NCBI RefSeq assembly: GCF_947179515.1
Contig: NC_067495.1
Span: 140,939,702 to 141,003,701 of the forward strand
DNA: 64,000 bases
Origin: Apodemus sylvaticus
Taxonomy: Eukaryota > Chordata > Mammalia > Rodentia > Muridae
Direction of reading: 5' to 3'
The stretch's first letter is position 1; each line of letters opens with the position of its first letter. The notes under the pieces were generated by a model. That model saw only the letters and a program-made list of their open reading frames with translations, was not told the DNA's origin and ran no database searches. This document shows positions 23,118-35,441 of this stretch, piece after piece. The translations under genes were made by a program, and so were the position numbers.

Positions 23118-23339
23118 TGGTTTACTGGTTTTCAGAATCTTACTAATTTCCTTACCTCATCTCCTTTCCTTATCTCAAGTTAGTGGGTGAATATCAGGTC
23201 CACTTAAAATTAACCAAGGGCATTTATCATCGACAAAACAAAAGAACTTAATTAAATCTTTTTTCTTAACTCTTATTCCTCTCTCCCTGAATTAATGCTT
23301 GATTTCTCCTATGAATCAAGCCTCTTTAGCCTCTTTTTT

Positions 23340-23740
23340 TCCCCAATGACAATCGGATGACAATGTTTGGCCACTCACCTGCCCCTCCAGTGCCATTTCT
23401 CCTGTTGCTTCAAACCTTGACCTCAGCATACCAGGTCCTTAATGTCACCAGGCCTGGTCACTTTAAAGATTGTTGGTTATGTGTACCTCCAAGAATTGAC
23501 TCAAAACTGTCACTTACAGCTTCTCCAGTGATACTGCCAAATAACCTTACCTCACCTTTTGTCAGCTTCCCTGACTCCGATGTCCCCATGATTCTGTACC
23601 TTACCTTTGTCCCTATCTTTGGCACGGCAAACTGTTTTAAGACCCCTGGAACATGTTCTGTAGGAACACTAAGCTCCCTAGACTGTCATAAAACCATAAG
23701 CCTTGATATTTCAAGGAATTTGTGATATATTTAAGCACAA
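23340..23740 (+). pseudogene. Class I ERV env surface-subunit fragment
   Basis: The plus frame 23357-23725 (122 codons) has a hydrophobic signal-like start (PFLLLLQTLTSAYQ), then KDCWLCVPP, the Cys-Trp-Leu-Cys-type motif near the start of gamma-type surface subunits. NLTS and LDISRN segments follow. It breaks off at a stop, with no transmembrane subunit and no 3' LTR downstream. It probably belongs to the same class I provirus as the RT at 17950. Confidence 0.72.
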
Positions 23741-26700
23741 ATATTTTCAGTGACTTGGTTGATTTATAGAAAATATATTAATCTGTACAATTTTAAAATA
23801 ATAAAATGTTCTAAAAAAATCAAACAATGCTCTCTGGGAAATTTTTCTTTCTTCTGAGATGTACCCAGAGTAATGAAGGCATATAATGATTTATGAGTGT
23901 CTAGTTAGTCATAAAAGATTAAAACTCTTTAAAAATTTTTATAGGGACCACTTTGTCAAGTTTATACATCTATCTCCTCATGAAGGAAGGCTCTGAAAAA
24001 AAAAACACAGAAGTATTTTAATTAGTAAATATTTATTGAATAACTTTTGCATTCCCAGGACCCCTGTGAGTCTCTATATGTGTCAGATGCTCATTTGCAT
24101 ATGTAGAAAAAATAATAAATTAGAAATCTTTTAACTATAAATTTGGTATATACTGTGGTAACTATAAATAATAACAGTATATCACACATTTCAAAAGGCT
24201 AGAAAATTTGATTTGAATATGTTATCACAAATAAATAGTATGTATTTGAGGCGATATATATGCTCACACAGATTTAAGCTCAACTCCCTGAATACAAATA
24301 TTTTAATGCTTTTATATTTGATTAAACTTTGAATCTGAAGTTTAAAATGCTGTGCTGAGAAAGTCTACAAGTCAGCTTGCATCATCAGCAAAAAGCCATC
24401 ATTCATTGATACCAAAAGAATTAAGGGAAGTTTGAAAAATATTGATAATAATGAGGGTTTTGATTCAGATTATGTGTTCATGGTACAGTGGATACTACTG
24501 ATCTCATTTACTAAGATTTCACATTAATTGAGTTGAATAGTTAGTTGTTCATATATTAAGAATGTGAAAGTTTCTCATACTGACATTAGGCTCTAACTTA
24601 TATATTTTCCAGAATACTAGAACTACCTGCTGAAAAATATTAGGATAGTAGGTACTAATACATATTTCTGAAATCAAGAGTCAGTTCAAAAGGCATATGT
24701 TTGGACAATGGAAGCCATTATGTAACTTTTAATAGCTGCAGTCACATAAATTTTACATGAATAGTGAGCATTTTAATTATTTATATTTTTCCTAAAGAGA
24801 TACTTTAAGAAAATACCATGCTTTTTGGAATTCTAAAATTATTTATTCATTATTTATAATTCTTAGCAAGAATGTTCTATGTGTGGATTCTATAATCATA
24901 TTTATACTACCATAGGAAGAAAATACTGACAGTAGATTTATGTCCTCAAATACCAGACCAAAATATGGTACTGTTGGCAATAAGTGACTATTGTGTAACT
25001 GTTATTAAAATAGAGACTTTAGTATTATAAAAGGAAAGGAATGGAAACCTTTACATGAAAAACATACAATGTCAATCTGAGATTTTAATGCATGTTTTAA
25101 GTAATTCCTATGGGAACAAAAACTTGGCAGCACAAAGGCCACTGTTTAGAAAAAAAAAAAAAAACTGTTAGAAGGTAGCATCTATCAAGTCAGTTGCCTA
25201 ATTTGTAATAGGGGACTATAACAAGGAGAAAGTGGGTTATATAGCCCTTAAAACTCTTGATAATGATTTCAAGTAGACCAAATCCCTGGGCTTCCTTCCA
25301 ATTTTCTATCACAACTACTATCCATAGCAATAATATTATCAACCACAAGAGGAAGCTCCTAATTCTAAACTGTTTAGAAATGTAAATACCACAACATTAA
25401 AAAAATGTTGTAAATATTTCAGAAGGATAATGATACTGAGGGTCAGGAACTACCATTAACTAAATTAAGTTGTGTGAAAGTGAGAATCAAAGCAGAAGCA
25501 AATGCATTGGCTTAGGCTCCCAGAATAATTAGAACTAAGTATCTAGATTAATTGTCAGTCCAGCTTCAAGTAAGCATCTGGCAAAGTCACATTGCATTTT
25601 ATAGAGCTAAACAATTATTTTAGTGCTAAAGCAACCCTTGAGACGCCAAGTTGCTCCAAGTCACAGCAATTTCATAAAAAATTGTTGGAACACCAGTCCT
25701 GGAACTAACACTTAAATGTTCAGTCTAATGGGATTTATGTGGGCATGTGCCTCCCTTTTTTCTTTGAGGAATAGAACAATATATAAATGACATAGAATAG
25801 ACATTATCTTACCTAGATGTCATTGTAATAAATGGAAAAGTCCACTTTTCATCTATTTGCCTATCTGGGGAGATATTTAAAATTATTATGAGGGTTTGTA
25901 GATATTAATTGAATGAAGTACTTTAAATCACTACCTAAACTAAATCAGAATGCCAGCAAGACAACTATCTCTCTGATTGTCTAGAGAGTAGAGCAGAACG
26001 GGCCCAAATTCTATTCCTTGATCTTTACTAGATCTCTCAGTAGGCTTTTCTGGAATGTTTCAGCATAGCTGGTGTTCCTCTGTGCTTCCAGTCATTATTT
26101 AAGAGAGAAATCTCACATGGCAGACAGTGGTTCAAATAAATAAACGGTATAACACATGAAGATGGCTGCTATCTTCTGTGAGTGATTGTTGACCTGCTAA
26201 AGGGTAGGCTTACAATCAAAAGTATCAAGAATACATAGACACTTTATTTTGTCCATATAGTCAGTAAAGACTAAAAGTTAATAATTAATCTTGGAGTTCT
26301 CATAATCTTCCAATTGAGTGTAGAAAATGGAATGTACCATACATAAAAGAAATAAACTATTTCTGAAGGCACTGTATCCCCTTGGTTCTTGTGCACACTT
26401 GTTTTTTTCTCAGGATTTCAATGGCAGTATGCCCACAGGAGTTCAAATAGCAGGCCAGCTACAAAGATGCATGCAATCCTTAGGGAAACAGTTGCCTCTA
26501 AATGACTAGTCTAGTTTCATCCCAACATTCCTATCATTCTTCCAACTATTAGCAAAACAATCTTTAGTCTTTACTTTCCCATTTGTAAATCAATTCCAAG
26601 CTCTCCTTGATCCAAGTAATTTAGCAGCAGTGTACCAAATGTACCAAATGTACATGGGTTCTATTTTCAAATACAGCCCTTCAGTATGGCCACTTATCAT

Positions 26701-27269
26701 GGGCTCACACCCTGCTGTCATCTCAATTGGAACACTCATAGTAAATCCATAAGTGATTTAACCCTTGCTTTTTTCATGAAATAGCACAAGTATTTAAGAT
26801 AGTAGGCTCTATGGTGACTATACAATATCTCATTAAATGTGATTTTTACTTAAAGGCAATTTCTCAAATGAATAATTTAGAGCCTAGAACCAAGTCACAA
26901 AGTAAAAGAAGTATGTTCCTTCCAACTTTACTATATTAGGGTATACACTGATTCAAATGAAAACATAATGGTTGCATCAAGGGAAGAAACAATGGAGATA
27001 GAAAGAAGAGCCAAAAACCTGGAAAGAAGTGGAAGTGAAACATGCTTGAGTTTCTAGTAAATTAAATGAAGTTGTATGTGAAAAAGGAATTTTCTAAGAA
27101 TAATAACTTGCCACTTGTTGACCCATAATGAATTATATTAGTAGCATATGTATGCAGTAGAAACTAAGATTTCATTTCCCAAATTGCTAGAGGATAGTTA
27201 CTTTTACTGTATTTCTTTATCCATGAGACTGGATGAGTATCAAGGACCAAAGACTGAGTGGAACATTCC
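23741..27269. other. AT-rich DNA, nothing recognised
   Basis: About 3.5 kb without a recognisable gene or repeat. There are short A-runs (24000, 25150). Open frames here are under 65 codons, with no family features. Confidence 0.5.
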
Positions 27270-27640
27270 TTTTTTTTTTTTTTTTTTTTGAGTATCTTCT
27301 TCATTTACATTGCCAATGGCAAAACCTTTCCCAATTTCTCCCATCCCAAAACCCCCCCTCCCCAACCCCTCCTCCCACCCCTGCCTCCATGTATATGCCC
27401 CTCTACTCGACACACATTCTCACCTCCCCCCACATCCATTTACCTTTGTTGTAGCCTCTATTGAGCCTTTACCTGACCAAAGACCACTCCTCCCACTGAT
27501 GCCCAACAAGGCATTCCTCTGCCACATTTTTGGATGGAACCATGTGTACCCCTTGGTTGATGGTTCAGTCCCTGGGAGGGGGTATCTGGGTGTCCGATGT
27601 CTTTGTTCTTCCCATGGGGCTATAAAATGGAGCATAACTT
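27270..27640 (-). mobile_element. L1 3' UTR, 5'-truncated, minus strand
   Basis: T19 (reverse poly-A) at 27271-27289 is followed by a C-rich tract that is polypurine on the minus strand. Landmarks then include CAACAAGGCATTCCTCTGCC and CCCTTGGTTGATGGTTCAG, shared in the opposite orientation with 47165-47516. It is the long-form polypurine-bearing 3' UTR, unlike the short 3' UTR of the 6507 and 52028 copies. No clear TSD. Confidence 0.75.
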
Positions 27641-29057
27641 GGAAGTAACCAGTAATAAGTAGTCTAATTGGTTTCAAGGCAAGCTCAGCAGGAGGGAAAC
27701 ATGCCTAATACTGTATACCTAGCCAACTCCCCAGCTCTAGTGACACTGTGACCCTTAGAAAAGGACCTAAATCACCTCTTTAATATAACAACACAATTTT
27801 TAGATGCACTCTAAATCTTTACCCTTATGCCCACAGATAATTGTAGCTCTCAGTACTGATTAAACAAGCTTCAGTTTGTAGCAGACCATTAAAGAAACCC
27901 ATAATTGGTTAAAAAAATATAAACAATAGCTGAAAGTGTGATGCTCAACCCTAATAAATGCATCTATAACTCAACCCTTAGACCTAACTACTCAGAAGAG
28001 GGAGGTGAAAGATCATAAGAGCTAAAGGACTGGGAAGTCTGTGGTAAGATTGAGTCTGCTAGACATTGCAGGGAAGTTAAACAATCTCAAAAATATGGCT
28101 GTCTAAAAAAGACCTGAAGAAGACAACACATCCCAGTGTAAATGGGGAAAATCACAAAGAACCTTACCTCTCAAAAAAGAGCTAGAAACACTTAATGATT
28201 GCTCAGCAAAAGAGAATTAGTCTTTCCCATGGATAAGCCTACGAACGGGTTATCTAATACCAAGCAATCATCTCTGAAATAACATATCTGAAAATGACAC
28301 TAAATAGACTGAGCAGGATGTATTTATACATTTTATTCATATGTATATGAAAAATAAACATCAATGAAAAATATACCCATGAATTTAAGAGATAATATTG
28401 GCAAGGGAGGTGGCATATGAGGGGGTTGGTGAGAGATAAAGGTGTGAATGATGTGATTATATTTTAATTAAAGGTAATAAATAGTCATGAAAGTAAAAAG
28501 AAAAGAGGGAGTAGAAGAGAGAGTGAAGATAAACCAATGCCTCATTGTATGTGACAAGGAAAGAACACAAAGTGAAGACTCTGGCAATTGGGGCAGTACA
28601 TAAAGACACTATATCCAGAAACAAAAAAAGAAAAAAAAATGGTATCAAGTGAGATAACTTTGCTGAAAGGATAAATAAGATGATGGTAAGAAATTACTAG
28701 TGATGTTAGACTTGTCATTGGCTGATTTTTGTAATAGTTAGGTAAAGTGGTAGGGGTAAAGACCTGGTTGCAGTGTCCTTATGAAAACATGAGCAATGTA
28801 TATTTAGTCACAGAAATAAAAATCTTACAAGTTTTGCTGCAAAGTACAGAAATAAAATAATCTACTAGCTATAAGAAAAACTTAAAATGTGATTAATCAT
28901 TGTATTTGATTTTTTATTATATTATAATGGTACAAATGTTAAAGTAGCCCTGTATTGCTGTGAATATTTCTATAGAAAATAGAATATTGAAATGAAAAGT
29001 CTGACACATAGTATGTAAGAATCACATAAAATGCCTCTAAATAAATTAGATTTCTAT
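27641..29057. other. AT-rich DNA, nothing recognised
   Basis: No recognisable gene or repeat. Purine-rich patches (28380-28660) give chance frames only. Confidence 0.5.
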
Positions 29058-29223
29058 GCTGGAAAGATGGCTCAGTTGTAGGGTAAATACTCTTTTTTCA
29101 GAGAACATGGGTTTGGTTCTCAGCAACCATGTAAGGCAGATCACAATTGCCTGTGCCTCAAGCACCAGAGGGGAGTCTTGTGTCTTATTATAGTCTTCAC
29201 AGGTACCTACATATGCACAACCA

Positions 29224-29227
<4 letters not shown>
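29058..29227 (+). mobile_element. B3/B2-superfamily SINE
   Basis: A tRNA-derived head, GCTGGAAAGATGGCTCAG, with A-box and B-box-like parts (GGGTTTGGTTCTCAGCAACC). The body is CACAATTGCCTGTGCCTCAAG...AGTCTTCACAGGTACCTACATA, typical of B3 rather than B2. It ends in the (AC)n tail that follows. Confidence 0.75.

Positions 29228-29272
<45 letters not shown>
29228..29272. repeat. (AC)n microsatellite on a SINE tail
   Basis: About 22 AC units directly at the 3' end of the B3 SINE. Confidence 0.95.
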
Positions 29273-29275
<3 letters not shown>

Positions 29276-29362
29276 TGGTAGAATAACAGGTCTTTGGAAT
29301 TCAGGCAAGTTCTCTTCTGATTGATTCAATTTGTTCAAAGAAGAATTCAGAAACTTTGCTAT

Positions 29363-29914
29363 TGTATTAGTTTGGGTTCTCTAGAGTCACAGAACGTATG
29401 GATAGTCTTTATATAGTTAGGGAATTTGTCAATGACTTACAGTCTATAGTCCAACTCCCCAACAATGGTCAGTAGCAGCTTGGATGGAAGTCCAAGTATC
29501 TAGCAGTTTCTCAGTCCCACGAGGCAAGCAGGCAAGGAAGAGTGAGTAAATCTTCCTTCTTCCAATGTCCTTATGTATCTCCAGCCGAGGGTGTAGCCCA
29601 GATTAAAGGCTGTAGGTCTTCAACAGAGTGTGTGGCCCAGATTACAGGCATGTGGGTCTTCAGCAGAGGGTGTGGCCCAGATTAAAGGCATGTGCCTCCA
29701 TGCCTTTAATCCTAGATGCTCTTGAACTCGCAGATCTCCTTGTTTTAATCTTCTGGAATTCATAGCCACTATGCTTCAAAATCTCCATGCCAAGATCCAG
29801 GTCAGAAATTTATATCTCTGAGCCTCCAGATTAGGATCATAGGTGAGCCTTCCAATTCTAGATTGCAGTTTATTCCAGATATAGTCAAGTTGACAACCAG
29901 GCATAGCCACAACA
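29363..29914 (-). mobile_element. ERVL/MaLR-related solo LTR, minus strand
   Basis: On its sense (minus) strand it starts TGTTGTGGCTATGCCTGG with GTCAACTTGAC close by, and ends GACTCTAGAGAACC...CTAATACA. Flanks are GCTAT (29358-29362) and GCCAT (29915-29919), a 5-bp TSD with one mismatch, as expected for ERVL-type LTRs. The head motif is shared with the ORR1 LTRs here. A three-copy minisatellite lies inside it. Family name undetermined. Confidence 0.65.
29582..29700. repeat. Three-copy 40-bp minisatellite
   Basis: Units start at 29582, 29621 and 29661 and share CAG(C/A)(C/A)GAGGGTGT-GCCCAGATTA-AGGC. They lie within the LTR at 29363-29914. Confidence 0.88.
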
Positions 29915-31429
29915 GCCATCTAAGTAGGAAATTGTGGCAATGGTTAGAAATTTGAATGCAAAAGAAAAATCCTAAAATTGTAATCTAAAACAACAACAAC
30001 AAAAAAAGTCAAGTGATCTAAGTATTTCATTGTGAATACTTTCACAAATAAGGGTAAAAGTAGACATTTAGTAACCAGAGCAAGACACAGTATGCTTCTT
30101 ATGTTGGACTCCATGTAGGGGGACAGTGTTGACTATTTGGTACAGGAAAAAATGGTAATTGAAATTGGTAGCCAATAAAAAGCTTACAAATAGCTGAAAA
30201 TCCTGGAAAATTTAATGCCACTTAATTATGAGAAAGGAAAACAGTAGTTTTAATACCAATACAAAGTAAAAGTTAATAAAAGTCATATAATCAAATATGC
30301 TTAATCATAAAGTTTAAAACGGGAAAATTGGGAAAAATGTGAAATATGCCCATTCTAATCTGAAATTTTAGTTGTTCTTTGATATGACATTCAGTATTAT
30401 GCTTGCTTATATAATGAGAAATCGAATAAAGATACTTTTTAAATTATTTGACAATGGTCCAATAATGTTAAAAATTTTAAAGAAAAACTACTTAAATCAG
30501 CTTAACTGACACCTTAAAAGCAAACATTTTCAAATAATCTTAGAGGTTTGTGTTTACCAAGATGCAGTTTTTGAATCATTTGAATATGAAATACATTCTA
30601 TACAGTTAAGGGACTCAGCATCTCAATAGCTAAAACTCAAGAATCTATCTTTTGAGTACATACTAATTTCGAAATATTTTGCTCTTCTTAAGGCAATCAT
30701 ATCACCTGAGCTGCCAATCAATCTCTCCTTCTCAGGAAACAGCCAGTCAGCTATTTCCAAGCTTTATGATCGCCAGGGTCAGGAGACATTTATGATGTAG
30801 TAGGGGCACAAATGGATTGTTATAGTGTTTGGGATGCACTCATTTTGTTCTGAATTAAGTCTGCATACTGTTCATTTGATAGCTATTTGCTGAAATATCT
30901 ATGAATACACACAATAATATATAATTAAAAAATTAAACATTTTCCTTAAAAATAAAGTATTAATCACCAATCATATGATCTACTTGAACTCTTATTAATG
31001 AATGTAGAGACCTAGACGAATGGATCTAGTACCAGGCTGAGATTCTACTGAAGATTTCTAAACTACATTATTTATTCATTTATCCATCCTTTCATTTATT
31101 CTTACAGTTATGTACAGATTATTAACTCCTTAAAGAACATTCAACAAACCCTCACACTTAATAGTTGGAAAACACTGAGGTTAAAGTACAAAATTTTCTA
31201 TTCTAAGGTCGAATGAGACAGTGAAAAGCCCTAAAGTCAAACTGAAAATATACATGCAGATAATAGTCACTGCAAAAAGCTGTTACTTTTTTTCTGCCAT
31301 TAGTTCTCCAGTTTTCTAATAGAATCTTTATCTGAGCATATGCCCACCTAAATCGAGACTAAATTTTCTAACTTTCATTATATGACCATTTAACAAAGTT
31401 ACAGATTGTAGAGTTTCTGTGTAAGTGTG
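29915..31429. other. AT-rich DNA, nothing recognised
   Basis: No recognisable coding sequence or repeat apart from a short (CAA)n/A run near 29990. Confidence 0.5.
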
Positions 31430-31495
31430 ATATCACAGGGCTTGTTTGGACATTCATGCTCAGATCGGAAATTGTCCTGGGATTCAGATTCCCAG

Positions 31496-31710
31496 GAACC
31501 ACTCAAGTCTGAGATGGTATAGTATCCCAGTGGAAGGGCATTCTGGGACTTAGTCCCAGGAACCACAAAACTTAGAAGTGAGAAAGTATCCCAATGGAAG
31601 GGTATCCAAAGACACGGGGGGGCACAGGAACCACATAGCTGAAATAGAAAGATGTCCCAATGGAAGGGCATCCTGAAACACAGGAGCCCAGGAACCACAT
31701 GGCTTTGAGA
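31496..31710. repeat. Minisatellite, about 62-68-bp units
   Basis: Each unit begins GGAACCAC and contains ATCCCA(G/A)TGGAAGGGCAT followed by GGGAC/GAAACACAGG. Three units and the start of a fourth run from about 31496. It adjoins an antisense LTR-type sequence and may be part of it. Confidence 0.85.
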
Positions 31711-32460
31711 GCAAGCCTCCTCAGCAGAGGCAGTGCAGCTCCCAGGGGAGGTTATCCCCAGCTGAGCTGAGGAGCTGAGGATCTCCAGAGCTCCAGAGCT
31801 TCAGCTCTGCTCTGCCTCTTCCTTTCTTCTGTTTTTTCTGTTTAGAGTCACACTAGGTAGCAAATCTCATAAGAGAGATTTTATGAGATTTATTGGAGGG
31901 TCCGGGATGTGAACAGATAAATCCAGGATTGGCTGCTTATGTTCCCAAAAAGGAGCAGACAGCAGGGATTTGGACAAAGGACAGCGCTTATGTAGGCATT
32001 CCTGTTAGCTTTCTAAGGTGAAAAATTTCCAGGTGGAGGATTGGTAGAATTTCAAATCCTGTGTTAATGAAGTTCAGGGATTAGTGGGTTTACCTGTTTA
32101 GGGGGTATTGGTGAAGTTTTGTGCTCAGGGATTCTAGGGGCAGCTCAGGGATTGACAGTGGAAAGTTTAGGAACTGGTGGGTTCCATTATTCAGTGATTG
32201 GTGCTTTTTGTTCAGACTTTTCCCTAAAATTAGCATAATCTGGGGATGGCCCTGTTGATGAGCTAGGGATGACCTTTGTGACCATTGCAGAAACTGGAAA
32301 CTCAGTTATGACAGATAGGGAAGTCTAGGGGAGAGGCCTGGCTGCTGGATCTCCTGGGGGTAGGGGCTGAACACTTTCCTGAACTTGAGAGTTTACAAAG
32401 TATATGAAGTTTATGAAGGGAGTCCACTGACAGAGGCTTGAGTGGTGTGAAGAGCCAACA
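31711..32460 (-). mobile_element. LTR-type repeat, minus strand
   Basis: TTTATTGGAGGGTCCGGGAT at about 31888 reads AATAAA on the minus strand. To the right is a long body with repeated CAGGGATT blocks, consistent with an antisense LTR with U3 toward 32460. No TSD or internal region was identified; family unknown. Confidence 0.45.
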
Positions 32461-32787
32461 GCTAGTTAATAATGATTCACTCTGAGGAACAGTTGGAGAA
32501 CTTGCATTATCCTTGATCTCAATAATTACTCTTTGTTGCTGTTGACTTCAATGCATATGTGGTATAGAATTTACAGATCATGATAGTATATGAGTCTTGC
32601 CCATGTTTACTTATCAAGGAAATAAAAGTTCTAAACATTTATGCTGCTGGCACCCTGAGGTTCTTTGGTTATTTTTGTTTTTTTGTTTTTTTTGCCTTGT
32701 TACTCACAACCAAGCTATTCCTTATCCTCAGAGATGCCAAATAAATATGAACTGAAATGGCCAAAGTTTTAGTGCATGAGACCATGT

Positions 32788-32849
32788 TGTTGTTGTTGTT
32801 GTTGTTGTTCTTCTTCTTCTTCTTCTTCTTGCTTTTTTGAGACATCTTC

Positions 32850-32906
<57 letters not shown>
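32788..32906. repeat. Compound (TTG)n(TTC)n / (TA)n microsatellite
   Basis: About 7 TTG, about 8 TTC, a 20-bp spacer, then about 27 TA units directly abutting the tail end of the minus-strand B2 at 32907. Confidence 0.95.
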
Positions 32907-32909
<3 letters not shown>

Positions 32910-33056
32910 TTGCAGTTGTCTTCAGACACACCAGAAGAGGGCATCTAATCCCATTAGTGATGGTTGTGAGCCACCATGTGGTTGCATGGTAATTGAGCTC
33001 AGTACTTCTGGAAGAGCAGTAAGTGTGCTTAACCTCTGAGCCATCTCTCCAGCCCC
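32907..33056 (-). mobile_element. B2 SINE
   Basis: On the minus strand: GGGGCTGGAGAGATGGCTCAG head, AGCAGTACT...CTTCCAGAAG region, CAACCACATGGTGGCTCACAA and CCTCTTCTGGTGTGTCTGAA. It is a nearly complete tRNA-derived B2 with the promoter boxes in place. The 3' tail has been replaced by the TA expansion. Confidence 0.92.
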
Positions 33057-33909
33057 GGGGACTACGTTTTTTTACATCAGACCATAACTCTCATTTTGCA
33101 AAATCTCCTCAAACTATAAACAATGAATCACTTATTTGTCATTAGTCATCATTTCTGGGCATTGAACATATTCTCTGGATTTGTTAGCAATATTGAATAC
33201 AGGAAAGGTAAAATTCCTTAATTTAAAAACAGATATTAACCAAGCCCCAAACTTTTAGACAATGTTACTGTGGAAATGGACTTGATGCTGATGATTTAAA
33301 GATAGCCTATATTACTATAGGAATGAAATTTGGACAGCTGATAGTGGTTTTTGTATAAAGTTTTAAATAAAAATGTGTCCTTGAATTTTCAGTAGTGTCA
33401 TTTCTATTTGAAGTATATGACTGGATTCTTAATTTTTTTGTAGTGTTTTTAGCTTTTAGTAGGAAAAGGGTCCATAAATGTGAAATATTAAGCATTACAA
33501 AATAAAATCTGGAAAAAGAATACTTGTGCATCTTTTCTGGGCATTATTTAGTAAATTAAAGCTAAAATAGAAAACAATTTTATACAATATAAATCTATCC
33601 ATGTTACAATATGAAAATATAAGAAGTTGAGAGATATAAGTGCTAATGACTGAATAGAGAGAAATAGCAGTTTGGGAATATGGGATTTTCTTAAAAATTT
33701 GGACTTTTGCTATTGTAGGTTTCCTTACAAAATATCTACACATACCACATACACAAGTCATTGCTCCATTAATCTACAACAGTGTGGAGATATGACAGGA
33801 AGATTCAGTAATTATCTAGCCTTGTAAGATATGAATTTTTATGTAGATTTTATGTGTATTCATCATATATTGGTTATTAGTCAAGATATCTTGCAGAAAC
33901 ATTGAATTT
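33057..33909. other. AT-rich DNA, nothing recognised
   Basis: No gene or repeat recognised; only chance frames of up to 88 codons. Confidence 0.5.
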
Positions 33910-33968
33910 CAAAATTACCAACACCACCACAACCACCACCACCACCACAACCACCACCACCACCACGA
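33910..33968. repeat. (ACC)n trinucleotide repeat
   Basis: About 17 imperfect ACC/ACA units. The Val run in the minus frame is a by-product. Confidence 0.92.
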
Positions 33969-34144
33969 CCTCTGTATTAGCTTGAGAAGCAAGGAAGGGA
34001 GACAGAACAAATAGGAATGGAGTAGTTTGGCTATAATAAATGTCAATACATCCATAAAGGAATTGGAGCAAAGATTCCCACCCCTATTTTTAAAAATTAT
34101 TTAATTCAGTAATTATATAGCTATAAAACAACATTTTCTTCCAT

Positions 34145-34281
34145 GTTTTGACATAGTATTGCTATGTATCTCTGGCTAGTCTGGAAACCCTATATAGAGC
34201 AGGCTGGCTTTGAATTTACAGAGATGCACCTGCCTCTATCTCCTGAGTGCTAGGCTTAAAGGAATCAACCTCTACGCCTTT
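34145..34281 (-). mobile_element. B1 SINE, diverged
   Basis: A 7SL-derived Alu-like SINE. On the plus strand it shows the antisense order: GTTTTGACATAGTATTGC, CTCTGGCTAGTCTGGAA, AGGCTGGCTTTGAATTTACAGAGATGC, TGCCTCTATCTCCTGAGTGC and TAAAGG. Substitutions suggest an old copy. Confidence 0.85.
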
Positions 34282-35441
34282 TGCTGATTCTGTCCCAGAG
34301 GTATGTAGTCTACTATTCAGACTGTTGTATTTAACCAAATCAAGAATGCCACTACTCTTTGCTAATCTTCACACTCCTCAAAAGACAACTTAGTATTCTT
34401 CCTAATGGTCCCATTTTTCTTCCCTGCTAGGTCTGGTCCTTATGTCTCATCCGATTTTCTTTCTCATAGAAGTCCTTTTCTTTGGCTCTGATGGAGTGGT
34501 TTACTTAATTATTATTTAGAATGTTCTACATTAGTTGAAGCAACTGTCCAATAATTGCACCTGGATGTCCTGTAATCAGCTACTAGAACAGAAAACATCT
34601 GAGTCTACATCAATTTCTGAGATGTCAAGATACTGAGAAAGAATGTGCCATCCAGACATTGCACTCTGTTCTACTGGGATTCTGTCAACTATGTATTCTG
34701 TTACTACTCTTACACACTAATACACAACACAGATACATTACAATCTTCCTATCCAAAATCTTATCATTATCTTGTGTGACTATTTTTTATGTAAAAGCCA
34801 ATATAGAAGGTTTTACCTCAATACATTCATTGACACAGAATCTTGTCATCAACCAGATTTTTTCTCTCTTTGTTTCCATTATAGTGCAAATTTATTATTT
34901 GTCAACAAGTCTCAACCATCTATCCTTATGGTTCTCAATACTCTCATGTTCTGCCTTTGTTTGTTCATTAATTTTACACAATCTCTTTGTGTTTCATTCT
35001 TAATTATTTCAAATGTTCAGATGATGACTAAATATATTATTTTTCTATCTAACCTAGAATATATGATGAAACCTTCCTAAAAAGTTTCAAATTCCAAATT
35101 GGCCCACACTTACAGAAATTGTCCAGGTGTTTCCTCAATTTCATCTTTGTGCTTCTTACTTTCCATATTAATGTATCTCCAACTTTGCTGTATCAACTGT
35201 ATCATTAGCTATGCTTTCCAAAATACTTTGCCTTCTTTTCTCCTCCCATGTTGTGTGATAAATATTTCTCTGTCTAATCCTGAGCCCCGTCCACTGTTTT
35301 TCTAGAAAGCAGTCTTTCATATTTCTACCTTTGGCTGATCTCTGATAATTATATGTATTTCTGTATATAATGTATTTATTTGTGGATGACAAATTATTCT
35401 ATCTCCTTAAAAAATAGTGAGTTATAATGAAGAAAGGATAT
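34282..35441. other. AT-rich DNA, nothing recognised
   Basis: It includes the left flank of the ORR1 element at 35442. It shows no L1 similarity, which matters for the missing TSD (see findings). Two overlapping chance frames occur at 34659-35080. Confidence 0.5.

Noticed and set aside
31399..31698. 99-codon minus frame with repeated PFHWD-type segments
   Set aside because: The repetition is the DNA minisatellite; no protein family is recognised.
32728..33039. Frames with Ile-Tyr or Cys/Ser/Thr runs
   Set aside because: Translations of (TA)n, (TTG)n and (TTC)n microsatellites.
33877..34071. Poly-Val frame
   Set aside because: Translation of the (ACC)n repeat.
34659..35080. Two overlapping ~100-codon hydrophobic frames
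   Set aside because: Different frames of T-rich DNA with no homology I recognise; no upstream or downstream exon signals.
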